This document shows, piece after piece, positions 33,834 through 42,711 of a stretch of DNA of 64,000 nt. The notes under the pieces were generated by a model that saw only the letters and a list, made by a program, of their open reading frames with translations, made no database searches and was not told the DNA's origin. A program made the translations under genes and the position numbers. This stretch comes from Flavobacteria bacterium BBFL7 (GTDB lineage: Bacteria; Bacteroidota; Bacteroidia; Flavobacteriales; Flavobacteriaceae): contig CH672374.1 in assembly GCA_000153385.1 (NCBI GenBank), positions 124,001 to 188,000 of the forward strand. Direction: 5' to 3'. The stretch's first letter is position 1. Each line of letters opens with the position of its first letter.

Positions 33834-36686
33834 ATGCCTAAAAGAACCGATCTCAAATCCATACTTATCATAGGAAGTGGACCTATTGTTATAGGTCAAG
33901 CCTGTGAGTTTGATTATTCTGGAACACAAGCCCTACGTTCCTTAAGAGAAGACGGAATAGAAACAATTTTGATCAACTCAAATCCAGCTACGATCATGAC
34001 AGATCCTAGCATGGCAGATCATGTTTATCTATTACCCTTAAACACTAATTCCATACGCAAGATTTTAAAAGAACATCCACAAATAGATGCGGTATTACCT
34101 ACTATGGGTGGTCAGACGGCTCTTAATTTGTGTATAGAAGCTCAAGAAAAAGGAATCTGGGAAGATCATAATGTAGACTTAATAGGTGTTAATATAGACG
34201 CTATTAATGTTACAGAAGATCGTGAACAATTTAGAAATCTGATGGGTGAGATAGGCGTAGGGATGGCTCCACAAGCTACTGCTACTTCATTCTTAAAAGG
34301 TAAAGAGATTGCACAAGAGTTCGGTTTCCCATTATGTATACGTTCTTCATTTACATTAGGTGGTGCTGGTGCAGCTATCGTTTATAAAGAAGAAGATTAT
34401 GATGAGTTATTAACTCGTGGTTTAGAAGCTTCTCCTATCCATGAAGTAATGATTGATAAAGCATTACTAGGTTGGAAAGAGTATGAACTAGAGTTATTAC
34501 GTGATGATAATGATAACGTCGTTATCATTTGTAGTATAGAAAATATGGATCCTATGGGAATCCATACTGGTGATTCTATTACAGTAGCACCAGCTATGAC
34601 ACTATCAGACCGCACGTATCAAAAAATGCGTGATATGGCTATTCATATGATGCGCAGTATCGGTGCCTTTGCTGGTGGATGTAACGTGCAATTTGCGGTT
34701 AGTCCAGATGAAAAAGAAGAAATCATCGCTATTGAGATCAATCCGCGTGTAAGTCGTTCTAGTGCACTAGCATCAAAAGCAACAGGTTATCCTATTGCAA
34801 AAATTGCAGCAAAACTAGCGATAGGTTATACACTAGATGAACTAGATAACCAGATTACAAAATCTACAAGCGCTCTTTTTGAGCCTACATTAGATTATGT
34901 CATTGTAAAAATACCACGATGGAATTTTGACAAGTTTGAAGGTTCTGACCGCACTTTAGGCTTACAAATGAAGTCTGTAGGAGAAGTGATGGGAATAGGA
35001 CGTTCTTTTCAAGAAGCATTGCACAAAGCAACACAGTCGCTTGAAATCAAGCGTAACGGACTAGGAGCAGATGGTAAAGGTTATAAGGATTACAATCAAG
35101 TAATTGACAAACTAACACACGCTAGCTGGGATAGAGTATTTGCTCTATATGATGCCATTGCGATGGGAATTTCTTTAGAGCGCATTCATGAGATCACAAA
35201 AATAGATATGTGGTACCTCAAGCAGTTTGAAGAATTACACTCACTAGAAATTGAAATCTCTAAGTTTGATATCAACACGCTTTCGCGAAAGCTACTTCTA
35301 GAAGCAAAACAAAAAGGATTTGCAGATCGTCAGATAGCACACATGCTGGGCTGTTTAGAAAGTGAAGTATACACTAAGCGTGACGAATTAAATATCAACC
35401 GTGTTTATAAACTAGTTGATACTTGTGCGGCAGAATTTCCTGCGCAAACACCATATTATTACTCGACTTTTGAGGCAGAAATGGAAACCGCAGATGGGAA
35501 ACGATATGCAGAAAATGAGAGTATCGTATCAGATAAGAAAAAAGTAATCGTACTAGGTTCAGGACCTAACCGTATAGGGCAAGGTATTGAATTTGACTAC
35601 TGTTGTGTGCATGGTGTTTATGCCGCACAAGAATGTGGTTATGAAACCATCATGATTAACTGTAATCCTGAGACGGTTTCTACAGATTTTGACACAGCAG
35701 ATAAGTTGTATTTTGAACCAGTATTCTGGGAGCATATTTATGATATTATACGTCATGAAAAGCCTGAAGGTGTTATTGTTCAATTAGGTGGTCAGACAGC
35801 CTTAAAGCTTGCAGAAAAATTAGAGCGATACGGTATTAAAATTATGGGAACGAGTTATAAAGCACTGGATCTAGCAGAAGATCGTGGGCTGTTCTCAAAA
35901 ATGTTACAAGAAAACGATATTCCTTATCCAGAGTTTGCAACGGCGACGACACCAGCTGAGGCACTTCAAGTGGCTGAGCAATTAGACTTTCCTATATTAG
36001 TAAGACCTTCCTATGTATTAGGTGGTCAAGGAATGAAAATCGTTATTAATAAAGAAGAATTAGAAGAGCATGTCGTGGACATTCTACGTAAGATTCCTAA
36101 TAACGTATTATTACTAGATCACTATCTAGATGGTGCCATCGAGGCAGAGGCTGATGCGATTTGTGATGGTGAGAATGTTTACATCATTGGTATCATGGAG
36201 CATATAGAACCTTGTGGTGTACATTCTGGAGATTCAAATGCATTGCTACCACCTTTTACTCTAGGTGATTTAGTCATGCAACAAATTAAAGATCATACTA
36301 AGAAGATTGCACTAGCACTAGACACTGTAGGTTTAATCAATATACAGTTTGCAATTAAAGATGATAAAGTTTACATCATTGAGGCTAATCCACGTGCATC
36401 ACGTACGGTTCCTTTTATCGCAAAGGCTTATGGTGAGCCTTATGTAAACTATGCTACTAAGGTCATGTTAGGACACAATAAAGTAACAGATTTTGATTTC
36501 AATCCTCAACTAGATGGATATGCAATTAAACAACCGGTGTTCTCTTTTAATAAGTTCCCTAATGTTGATAAACGTTTAGGACCAGAGATGAAGTCTACAG
36601 GTGAAAGTATCTTATTTATAGACAGTTTAAAGGATGATGACTTTTATGAACTGTATGCTCGTAGAAGAATGTACTTGAGTAAATAA
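33834..36686 (+). CDS. carB: carbamoyl-phosphate synthase large subunit, lacking the allosteric C-terminal domain
   Basis: The 950-residue protein has two homologous ATP-grasp halves: the first from IIGSGPIVIGQACEFDYSG, the second from VLGSGPNRIGQGIEFDYC near residue 575. It makes carbamoyl phosphate for pyrimidine and arginine synthesis, using ammonia from the CarA subunit. The classical protein is about 1070 residues; here it stops soon after GPEMKSTGES, so the methylglyoxal-synthase-like regulatory domain that binds UMP and ornithine is absent. The stop is followed by a clean terminator, so this is not a window or frameshift effect. No carA lies nearby. A 15-bp copy of the CGCTTTCGCGAAAGC palindrome is in frame at 35278-35292. 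Confidence 0.95.
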   Translation: MPKRTDLKSILIIGSGPIVIGQACEFDYSGTQALRSLREDGIETILINSNPATIMTDPSMADHVYLLPLNTNSIRKILKEHPQIDAVLPTMGGQTALNLCIEAQEKGIWEDHNVDLIGVNIDAINVTEDREQFRNLMGEIGVGMAPQATATSFLKGKEIAQEFGFPLCIRSSFTLGGAGAAIVYKEEDYDELLTRGLEASPIHEVMIDKALLGWKEYELELLRDDNDNVVIICSIENMDPMGIHTGDSITVAPAMTLSDRTYQKMRDMAIHMMRSIGAFAGGCNVQFAVSPDEKEEIIAIEINPRVSRSSALASKATGYPIAKIAAKLAIGYTLDELDNQITKSTSALFEPTLDYVIVKIPRWNFDKFEGSDRTLGLQMKSVGEVMGIGRSFQEALHKATQSLEIKRNGLGADGKGYKDYNQVIDKLTHASWDRVFALYDAIAMGISLERIHEITKIDMWYLKQFEELHSLEIEISKFDINTLSRKLLLEAKQKGFADRQIAHMLGCLESEVYTKRDELNINRVYKLVDTCAAEFPAQTPYYYSTFEAEMETADGKRYAENESIVSDKKKVIVLGSGPNRIGQGIEFDYCCVHGVYAAQECGYETIMINCNPETVSTDFDTADKLYFEPVFWEHIYDIIRHEKPEGVIVQLGGQTALKLAEKLERYGIKIMGTSYKALDLAEDRGLFSKMLQENDIPYPEFATATTPAEALQVAEQLDFPILVRPSYVLGGQGMKIVINKEELEEHVVDILRKIPNNVLLLDHYLDGAIEAEADAICDGENVYIIGIMEHIEPCGVHSGDSNALLPPFTLGDLVMQQIKDHTKKIALALDTVGLINIQFAIKDDKVYIIEANPRASRTVPFIAKAYGEPYVNYATKVMLGHNKVTDFDFNPQLDGYAIKQPVFSFNKFPNVDKRLGPEMKSTGESILFIDSLKDDDFYELYARRRMYLSK
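35278..35292. repeat. CGCTTTCGCGAAAGC palindrome inside carB
   Basis: It is translated as part of NTLSRKLLLE, in the linker region between the two carB halves, where the insertion would be tolerated. Confidence 0.75.
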
Positions 36687-36709
36687 ATACTAGATTCTTA
36701 AACATTTTT

Positions 36710-36741
36710 AAAAACCTTGCTTTATGAAGCAAGGTTTTTTT
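36710..36741 (+). terminator. intrinsic terminator of carB
   Basis: AAAACCTTGCTT and GAAGCAAGGTTTT pair around TATG, followed by T residues. Confidence 0.9.
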
Positions 36742-36765
36742 ATTTTAGAATAATTGTTGAAGATT

Positions 36766-37122
36766 ATGGAAAAAGAAAAAGTGAACAAAGTTTTAAAGCA
36801 CGCTAGAAACCTGAGGATTTTAATTATTCTTTACAGTTTAGTGTACTTGGTGTTTGCCGTTTGGGACATTTATTTGAAGGACTTTTTTTCCACTAATTTC
36901 GAATTGAAAATTTATCATATATTGGTTTTAGGACTACCGATTAAAGCATACGCTATATGGTATGTCCTCAATATGGCGCCCAACAGAGAGCAAAACAAAA
37001 CAAATAATGTATTAGGATTATTATTTTTTGGCGTTATTGGTATGTGGATGACTTATCCACGTGAAAAGAGACTCATCAATAGACTTAAAGCTAATAACTC
37101 TATGTTTAGTTTAAAATCTTAA
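36766..37122 (+). CDS. hypothetical membrane protein
   Basis: 118 residues from ATG 36766 (MEKEKVNKVLKHARNLRILI); an in-frame TTG at 36754 is less likely. Hydrophobic helices lie near residues 17-35 and 48-70, and a third near 83-98 (VLGLLFFGVIGMWM). The family is not recognised. Confidence 0.6.
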   Translation: MEKEKVNKVLKHARNLRILIILYSLVYLVFAVWDIYLKDFFSTNFELKIYHILVLGLPIKAYAIWYVLNMAPNREQNKTNNVLGLLFFGVIGMWMTYPREKRLINRLKANNSMFSLKS

Positions 37123-37127
37123 CATGT

Positions 37128-37154
37128 GGCTTCCTATATTTAGGAGGCTTTTTT
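37128..37154 (+). terminator. intrinsic terminator
   Basis: GCTTCCTA and TAGGAGGC (one wobble pair) are followed by a T run, directly after the small membrane protein gene. Confidence 0.75.
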
Positions 37155-37160
37155 AGGTTA

Positions 37161-37175
37161 CGCTTTCGCGAAAGC
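37161..37175. repeat. CGCTTTCGCGAAAGC palindrome
   Basis: A 15-bp copy in the gap upstream of the serine hydrolase gene. Confidence 0.75.
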
Positions 37176-37215
37176 ATAACAACCACTATCTTTCTATCAC
37201 ATTAAAATTATTGAA

Positions 37216-38742
37216 ATGAAAAAACTATTCATTCTACTGTTTCTATTTGCAGTAACCACGTCTATAGCACAAGATGTAGACTTAAAAGAACTAGATACCT
37301 ACATATCAAAAACAGTTAAGGATTGGGGAATTCCTGGTGTGAGCGTAGGAATTGTGAAAGATGGTGAGATTGTTTTTGAAAAAGGATATGGAGTCATGGA
37401 AGTAGGCAAGCGCAAATCACCGGACGAGCATACCTTATATGCTATAGCTAGTAATACAAAAGCATTTACAGCGGCTATCATCGCTCAATTAGTAGAAGAA
37501 GGAAAGCTGAATTGGGATGATAAAGTACAGCGCCATTTACCTTATTTTGAAGTTTATGATCCTACTATAAGTGGTATGATAACAGTTGAAGATTTATTAA
37601 GTCATAACGTTGGATTGGGAACTTTTTCTGGTGATGGAATATGGTATAAGTCTGAGCTAAGTACAGAAGAAGTGGTACGTCGTATTAAGTTTGTACCACA
37701 GGCTTATGAATTCAGAGATGGATATGGTTATTCAAATTTAATGTTTATCACTGCCGGTGATTTAATAGAAAAAATTACTGGAAAGTCTTTCAAAGAAAAT
37801 GTGACCGAACGCTTATTGAATCCTGTAGGTATGGATGATACGGTGGTTAGTGTTCAAGATTTTGGTAATAATAAAAACGTTGCTAGTCCACACGCAATGA
37901 ATGATAAAAATGAGAATTATGTCATTCCATGGGTAGCCTGGGACAATGTTCAATCTACTGGTGGAATTATTTCTAGTGTTCACGACATGAGTAAATGGAT
38001 GATTACTAATATGAATCACGGCGTCACTGCGTCAAACGATACTTTATTCACTATTCAAAACCGTAATAATATGTGGAACTTGCATAACAGTTTTGGTGTT
38101 AATCAGGTTAAGAGAAATAGTACTGGTTCTCAGTATGCAGGATATGGTCTAGGATGGTTTCTGGGAGATTATCATGGTCATTATAGAGTACGACATGGTG
38201 GTGGATATGATGGGATGATTTCAACAGTACAAATGTTGCCTGATGAAAAGCTAGGAGTAGTAGTATTAACTAATGGTCCTAAAGCGCCTACTAATGCTAT
38301 TGCATATGCTGTTTTTGATCGTTTTTTAAGTAGAGATAAGAAAGACTGGAGTACTGAGATGCTAGAAGGTTATGACAACTGGAAAAAATCAGATACTCGA
38401 ATTGCAGATCGTAAAGAAAAACAAATAAAAGGAACGCAGCCTACTTTAGAAAGATCTGAAATAGTAGGAACTTATCATGCTGATATTTATGGAAACTTTT
38501 ATGTAAAGCAACAAGGAAAAGATCTTGTATTAGAATGGGAACACACGCCGCTATTGAATAGCCATCTAACTCATTTTAATTATGATTCTTATGAAATCAA
38601 TTGGGACGAGCCGCAAGCATGGTATTCTTTTGGAACTGTAACCTTTGAGAAGGACGCCTATGGTACCGTTACAGGAATTTCATTTGATGTACCTAACGAT
38701 GATTTCTTCTTTTATGAAATGAATGCTAAAAAAGTAGAGTAG
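37216..38742 (+). CDS. secreted serine hydrolase of the beta-lactamase (class C) fold
   Basis: The 508-residue protein has a signal peptide (LFILLFLFAVTTSIAQ). SNTK at residues 79-82 is the SxxK motif, YGYSN near 174 the Tyr motif and HGGGYDG near 331 the third box. A C-terminal DUF3471-like domain follows after residue 400 (SEIVGTYHADIYGNFYVKQQGKDLVLE). It is predicted to be a periplasmic or surface peptidase or esterase. It is unrelated in detail to the membrane-anchored hydrolase in the cassette array. Confidence 0.9.
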   Translation: MKKLFILLFLFAVTTSIAQDVDLKELDTYISKTVKDWGIPGVSVGIVKDGEIVFEKGYGVMEVGKRKSPDEHTLYAIASNTKAFTAAIIAQLVEEGKLNWDDKVQRHLPYFEVYDPTISGMITVEDLLSHNVGLGTFSGDGIWYKSELSTEEVVRRIKFVPQAYEFRDGYGYSNLMFITAGDLIEKITGKSFKENVTERLLNPVGMDDTVVSVQDFGNNKNVASPHAMNDKNENYVIPWVAWDNVQSTGGIISSVHDMSKWMITNMNHGVTASNDTLFTIQNRNNMWNLHNSFGVNQVKRNSTGSQYAGYGLGWFLGDYHGHYRVRHGGGYDGMISTVQMLPDEKLGVVVLTNGPKAPTNAIAYAVFDRFLSRDKKDWSTEMLEGYDNWKKSDTRIADRKEKQIKGTQPTLERSEIVGTYHADIYGNFYVKQQGKDLVLEWEHTPLLNSHLTHFNYDSYEINWDEPQAWYSFGTVTFEKDAYGTVTGISFDVPNDDFFFYEMNAKKVE

Positions 38743-38760
38743 AAATCAATAAAAGGGATA

Positions 38761-38800
38761 AAAAAAGACCTTATAAATGATCATTTATAAGGTCTTTTTT
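38761..38800. terminator. bidirectional terminator (perfect palindrome)
   Basis: GACCTTATAAATGA and TCATTTATAAGGTC, with A and T runs outside, form a loopless perfect dyad centred at 38780/38781 between convergent genes. Confidence 0.88.
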
Positions 38801-38816
38801 TAGTTCAAAACTGTCT

Positions 38817-39374
38817 TTATTTTTTGCTCAACATTGCATTTACAGAAACCTGAACTTCTTGTGCTATTTTATTAGAAACCACGGATGGTATTTCGATATT
38901 AAAATCAGCTGGTTGCAAGTTAAAATTAGATTCTAACTGTATTTGATCACCAGACTTACTTAATAAAACAGGTATAGATACAACTTCCTTCTTCCCATGT
39001 AATTCTAGAGTCCCGTTAAGAATGAAGGTTGAAGAAGTATTTTGAGAGAATCTATTAGCGTCAAAATCCGTAAGGGTTCCTTTAAGAACGGCTTTAGGGT
39101 AATCATCACTTTCTATATAGTTTTCATTGAAATGTTCTTGCATTAAGGCAACTGGAAATCTAAACCCTTTAATAAGTGCCAATGCCGCGATATTACCAGT
39201 TTTCATATCTAGTACTACTGTGGAACTCTTATTAACCGCCTTAATAGGCTCAAATGTGGGAACAGAAGCTTCAAAGCTTATAGATCCGGTTCTAGTTTGA
39301 TATCGATCGGTTTGTGTTAAGCTTATAGATGATATACTAACTAAGGCTAAAAATGCAAGACATATAATTTTCAT
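38817..39374 (-). CDS. YceI-family protein
   Basis: A 185-residue exported protein (signal peptide IICLAFLALVSISSISL) with the YceI lipocalin-like pattern: TGSISFEASVPTFEPIKAVNKSSTVVLDMKTGNIAALALIKGF, then MQEHFNENYIESDDYPKAVL and LELHGKKEVVSIPV, when read in short pieces. YceI proteins bind isoprenoid-type lipids in the periplasm. It starts one base after the cytochrome-like gene ends, so the two are an operon. Confidence 0.9.
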   Translation of the reverse strand: MKIICLAFLALVSISSISLTQTDRYQTRTGSISFEASVPTFEPIKAVNKSSTVVLDMKTGNIAALALIKGFRFPVALMQEHFNENYIESDDYPKAVLKGTLTDFDANRFSQNTSSTFILNGTLELHGKKEVVSIPVLLSKSGDQIQLESNFNLQPADFNIEIPSVVSNKIAQEVQVSVNAMLSKK

Positions 39375-39375
39375 A

Positions 39376-39732
39376 TTAATTTTCTAAATAACCATCAGTT
39401 TGCCACTGTATGATTAGGTTAATACTGGTAGGTGGCAATTGACCATTTTGAGGCATGATTAATGGATCGCCCACGTTTCTCGTAATTCTATCAATTAATG
39501 AGCCAGTCTCTGTACTCATACGTACATCATCATAGCTTTCTAATACTAATCCGCCAGATTGACTGGTACTATTATGACATTGGATACATTGATTTTGAAT
39601 AATTATAGCAATGTTATCATTATAGGTAACTAACTCTGTAATAGGCTCATTATCTGTAAGATCATCTGTACTGTCATTAGTACAAGAAATTAACATAAAA
39701 GCGGGAATAATATATAACAGATTGTATTTCAT
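39376..39732 (-). CDS. cytochrome c-like lipoprotein
   Basis: About 118 residues from ATG 39732 (MKYNLLYIIPAFMLISC), a lipoprotein signal with lipobox LISC. A single heme c motif CIQCH near residue 66 and a late LIMPQNGQLPP segment with Met as likely axial ligand fit a planctomycete-type or small cytochrome c domain. It is probably an envelope electron carrier. It is upstream partner of yceI. Confidence 0.75.
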   Translation of the reverse strand: MKYNLLYIIPAFMLISCTNDSTDDLTDNEPITELVTYNDNIAIIIQNQCIQCHNSTSQSGGLVLESYDDVRMSTETGSLIDRITRNVGDPLIMPQNGQLPPTSINLIIQWQTDGYLEN

Positions 39733-39810
39733 GCAGTTAATTTTTGATCTAAATATATACACTTGTGATTTAATTGTTATAAATTTAAACAATATTTGTT
39801 TCAACAACTG

Positions 39811-40185
39811 ATGAAAAAATTACTTATTGGGCTTTTATTTGTTGGTATTATAGCGGTGGTAGGATATAATTATTTATATCAAGATCACATTAATGTGGAC
39901 CAGAGTAAAGCATCTGCATCTTTCACTTCTGTAGAATTATTAACATTATTTATAGATCAAGATTTGCAAAATGATGAGAAAGCTTTAGATCAAGTGATAG
40001 AAGTACAAGGTACGATTACAAGTATTGAGAATTATACAATCATATTAGATAATCAGATTTTTATCGAATTGTCCAATGATTATAAATTGAAAGAAAACCA
40101 ATTAATTTTAATAAAAGGTAGATGCTTAGGTTATGACGATCTTTTAGAAGAGGTGAAAATAGATCAAGCAGTACTTATCAACTAA
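39811..40185 (+). CDS. OB-fold (tRNA_anti-like) membrane-anchored protein
   Basis: About 124 residues from ATG 39811. An N-terminal membrane helix (LLIGLLFVGIIAVVGYNYLY) is followed by an OB-fold of the tRNA_anti-like family (LDQVIEVQGTITSIENYTIILDNQIFIEL). It lies divergently from the cytochrome gene and heads a unit with the type IX-sorted protein. The ligand is unknown. Confidence 0.75.
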   Translation: MKKLLIGLLFVGIIAVVGYNYLYQDHINVDQSKASASFTSVELLTLFIDQDLQNDEKALDQVIEVQGTITSIENYTIILDNQIFIELSNDYKLKENQLILIKGRCLGYDDLLEEVKIDQAVLIN

Positions 40186-40196
40186 ATAGAGAAGCG

Positions 40197-40967
40197 ATGA
40201 AAAAAAATTACTCATTTTACAGTTTATTAACCGCATTACCTATTGCACTACTTGTGCTAGTAGGGTTTACCGGTGGTCAAGGTGGAAATTTCTCTGGTTC
40301 GCCAGGAGACTCTAATTCAAATTGTACTTCTTGCCACGCGCCAGGTGCAAATCATGGAGGAACACCGATGTTATCTGGAGTACCTATGAGTTACACTGCT
40401 GGAGCTACTTACAATTTGACCTTAGCAATTAATGGTTCATCAGTAAGCAAATTTGGTTTCAATATCACCGCCGAAGATCAAAATGGTGTAAAAGTAGGGA
40501 ACTGGACTGCTGGAACCGGTAGTCAGTTGCGCAATGGTGGTACTACTGACGGTTTAACACATTCTGCGACTAATAGTCCTTCATGGACTTTTTCATGGAG
40601 AGCTCCTAGTATGAGCGTTGGCCCAGTAACTTTTTACTATGCTACCATACAAGCCAATAATGCTTCGGGAAATAATGGTGATCAAATGATTTCTGGAAAC
40701 TCTATGCCAGTGTTGTCCAATGAAACTGAAGTTACTATTTCTAATTTCGATATGTATCCAACTGTTGCAGTAGATGTTTTAAATATCAATCTCAATCAAT
40801 TAGATAATGGTCAGCTAGAAATCTATAATATGAATGGAGCACTCGTAAAACAATCTGATTTAGTGCAAGAAAATCAAGTAGATATTGCAAATTTAAAGTC
40901 TGGTATATACCTAGCAAATGTGAATGTAAATGGTTTAGTTACTACTGAACGTTTTATAAAAAGATAA
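40197..40967 (+). CDS. type IX-secreted protein with heme c motif and Reeler-like domain
   Basis: The 256-residue protein has a signal peptide (LLTALPIALLVLVGFTGG), a CTSCHAPG motif near residue 43 that could bind heme c, and a beta-sandwich (YTAGATYNLTLAINGSSVSKFGFNITAED) like a Reeler domain. A C-terminal type A sorting domain of about 70 residues follows (FDMYPTVAVDVLNI through SGIYLANVNVNGLVTTERFIKR, cited in parts). It is therefore exported by the type IX system and linked to electron-transfer proteins next door. Confidence 0.85.
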   Translation: MKKNYSFYSLLTALPIALLVLVGFTGGQGGNFSGSPGDSNSNCTSCHAPGANHGGTPMLSGVPMSYTAGATYNLTLAINGSSVSKFGFNITAEDQNGVKVGNWTAGTGSQLRNGGTTDGLTHSATNSPSWTFSWRAPSMSVGPVTFYYATIQANNASGNNGDQMISGNSMPVLSNETEVTISNFDMYPTVAVDVLNINLNQLDNGQLEIYNMNGALVKQSDLVQENQVDIANLKSGIYLANVNVNGLVTTERFIKR

Positions 40968-40985
40968 TTCTTCCCTTTTAATCCG

Positions 40986-41017
40986 AGCCGCTTTTTAGTA
41001 ATGAAAAGCGGCTTTTT
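40986..41017 (+). terminator. intrinsic terminator before the DUF5777 gene
   Basis: AGCCGCTTTT and AAAAGCGGCT form a 10-bp stem with a T run, only seven bases before the next start codon, so the downstream gene either depends on read-through or has its promoter inside this region. Confidence 0.85.
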
Positions 41018-41023
41018 ACCGTT

Positions 41024-41866
41024 ATGAAAAACCTAACCTACCTTTTCTATTTATTACCTATTCTTTTCTATGCTCAGGATGATTTACTAGATGGGCTTGA
41101 GCCAGATCAAAGTACTACCGTCACATCTACCTGGAAATCTCTCAAAGTGGTCAATTTTGAAACGACCAAACTGGTTGCCAAAAATGAATTTCAATTAATT
41201 ATTTCACATCGTTTTGGAAGTGTAGAGAATGGTTTTGATGATCTCTTTGGGTTGGATCAAGCCGTAACCCGTTTTCAATTTGTTTACGGTCTAACAGACT
41301 GGATGCATATTGAAGCGAGCCGTAGTTCATTGAATAAAACATACCAACTTGCTGGTAAGTTCAAACTTAAAGAACAAAAAACGACGGGTTTTCCTTTTAG
41401 TATATCTGCTTTTACAGCCGTAGATGTTAATACGGGACTAGATAAAGAGATTTTACCTAAGCTAGAATTTGAAAATAGATTGGGATATACAGCACAAATT
41501 ATAATGGCGCGTAAGATTTCTAAGAAACTATCAGCACAAATAAGCCCAACATTATTTCATGAAAATTTTGTGAGTTATGATCCTCAAGATAACACACAAT
41601 ATGCACTGGGAATTGGAGCTCGCTATAAATTAACTAATAGATGGTCCATTAATGCCGACTATGGATATCACTTAAATAGGGCAGATGGTAGTCCTTTTGT
41701 CAACCCATTGAGTATTGGGTTTGATTTAGAGACTGGTGGCCATGTTTTTCAATTACATTTTACAAATTCTCAACCTATGTTAACTAATGGTTTTTTAAGT
41801 CAGGGAACTGCAGATTGGACTGATGGTAGGTTTTTCTTTGGATTTAATCTTGTACGTGTATTTTAA
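41024..41866 (+). CDS. DUF5777 outer-membrane beta-barrel-like protein
   Basis: A 280-residue exported protein (signal peptide NLTYLFYLLPILFYAQ) with the DUF5777 pattern: WKSLKVVNFETTKLVAKNEF, ISHRFGSVENGFDDLFGLDQ and repeated amphipathic strands ending in aromatic residues (FFFGFNLVRVF). It is predicted to be a barrel in the outer membrane, commonly near YceI and cytochrome genes in Bacteroidota. The substrate is unknown. Confidence 0.85.
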   Translation: MKNLTYLFYLLPILFYAQDDLLDGLEPDQSTTVTSTWKSLKVVNFETTKLVAKNEFQLIISHRFGSVENGFDDLFGLDQAVTRFQFVYGLTDWMHIEASRSSLNKTYQLAGKFKLKEQKTTGFPFSISAFTAVDVNTGLDKEILPKLEFENRLGYTAQIIMARKISKKLSAQISPTLFHENFVSYDPQDNTQYALGIGARYKLTNRWSINADYGYHLNRADGSPFVNPLSIGFDLETGGHVFQLHFTNSQPMLTNGFLSQGTADWTDGRFFFGFNLVRVF

Positions 41867-41960
41867 AAAAAAGTATTTGTTGTTGATTTTCACTTTTGTC
41901 CTAGCGCAATGGTCATCAAATTACTATAACATGGAGACTTATTTAGGTATCATCTAATTA

Positions 41961-42611
41961 TTAATTCCCCAACTTTTTAATTGCCGAAAAAGCCTTGTCT
42001 ACCGTATCGTTTTCTACAAGTACACTGAACTCGTTTGTGGTAGAAATAACCTCATGCAACGAGATGCCTTCCCATGCAAAACGTTTAAATATTTGATAGT
42101 ATAATCCAGGCACTTGAGTATTGTTTTCTGGTAAAGCAATACTTATAGCGCTTAAGTTGTCTTGTGTGCTGGTCATAATCTCATCGGTAAATTGAGATTG
42201 TATTTTTTCTTTCTCACTCATGGATATAACTAGGTTACTTTCATGAATCCCTTTAGAAAATCCATAAAAAATAGTTGTGTTCATCGACTCTAATATCTTA
42301 CTATGACTTAAGAATAAAGTGCTAGAATTTTTAAAAGTAAAATCCACAAGATTAGATCGTACCGTTATATCACCTAGATTTTTTAAAATAGACTTTAAGT
42401 TATTAGAATGCCTCAAATCTTTGGGCGGATTGTAACGTCTCAATGCCATCATAATGGCACCAGTTTTTACTGGTTTTCTGAGCATACCACTTATAGGCTC
42501 TTGTAACTCTTCTGCTAGTGCAGAGAAATTAATGATGCGTTTGGATAATGCCTCTTCTAGAAATGGTTGAGTGACTAAAATCTCTTCTACACAATCTGCT
42601 ACAGTTTTCAT
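41961..42611 (-). CDS. ACT-domain-like protein, divergent from lysC
   Basis: A 216-residue protein. The C-terminal 70 residues (LSAISIALPENNTQVPGLYYQIFKRFAWEGISLHEVIST then TNEFSVLVENDTVDKAFSAI) have the shape of an ACT amino-acid-binding domain. The N-terminal part is helical with a DNA-binding look (ALSKRIINFSALAEELQ) but no proven HTH. Its divergent position to aspartate kinase, itself an ACT enzyme, suggests a regulatory role in lysine/threonine/methionine synthesis; this is inference. Confidence 0.7.
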   Translation of the reverse strand: MKTVADCVEEILVTQPFLEEALSKRIINFSALAEELQEPISGMLRKPVKTGAIMMALRRYNPPKDLRHSNNLKSILKNLGDITVRSNLVDFTFKNSSTLFLSHSKILESMNTTIFYGFSKGIHESNLVISMSEKEKIQSQFTDEIMTSTQDNLSAISIALPENNTQVPGLYYQIFKRFAWEGISLHEVISTTNEFSVLVENDTVDKAFSAIKKLGN

Positions 42612-42687
42612 ATTGTTAATTATTTAACAGCTTGTGTAAAATTAAACTAATTTTGTTATATTTTTTATATTCGGTTAGGGCTACACG

Positions 42688-42695
42688 TATTTTTG
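42688..42695 (+). promoter_or_regulatory. -7 box of the lysC promoter
   Basis: TATTTTTG matches TAnnTTTG, 17 bases upstream of the lysC ATG. There is no TTG at the 19-base spacing. Confidence 0.5.
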
Positions 42696-42711
42696 CCTAA
42701 AATTAAATAAA

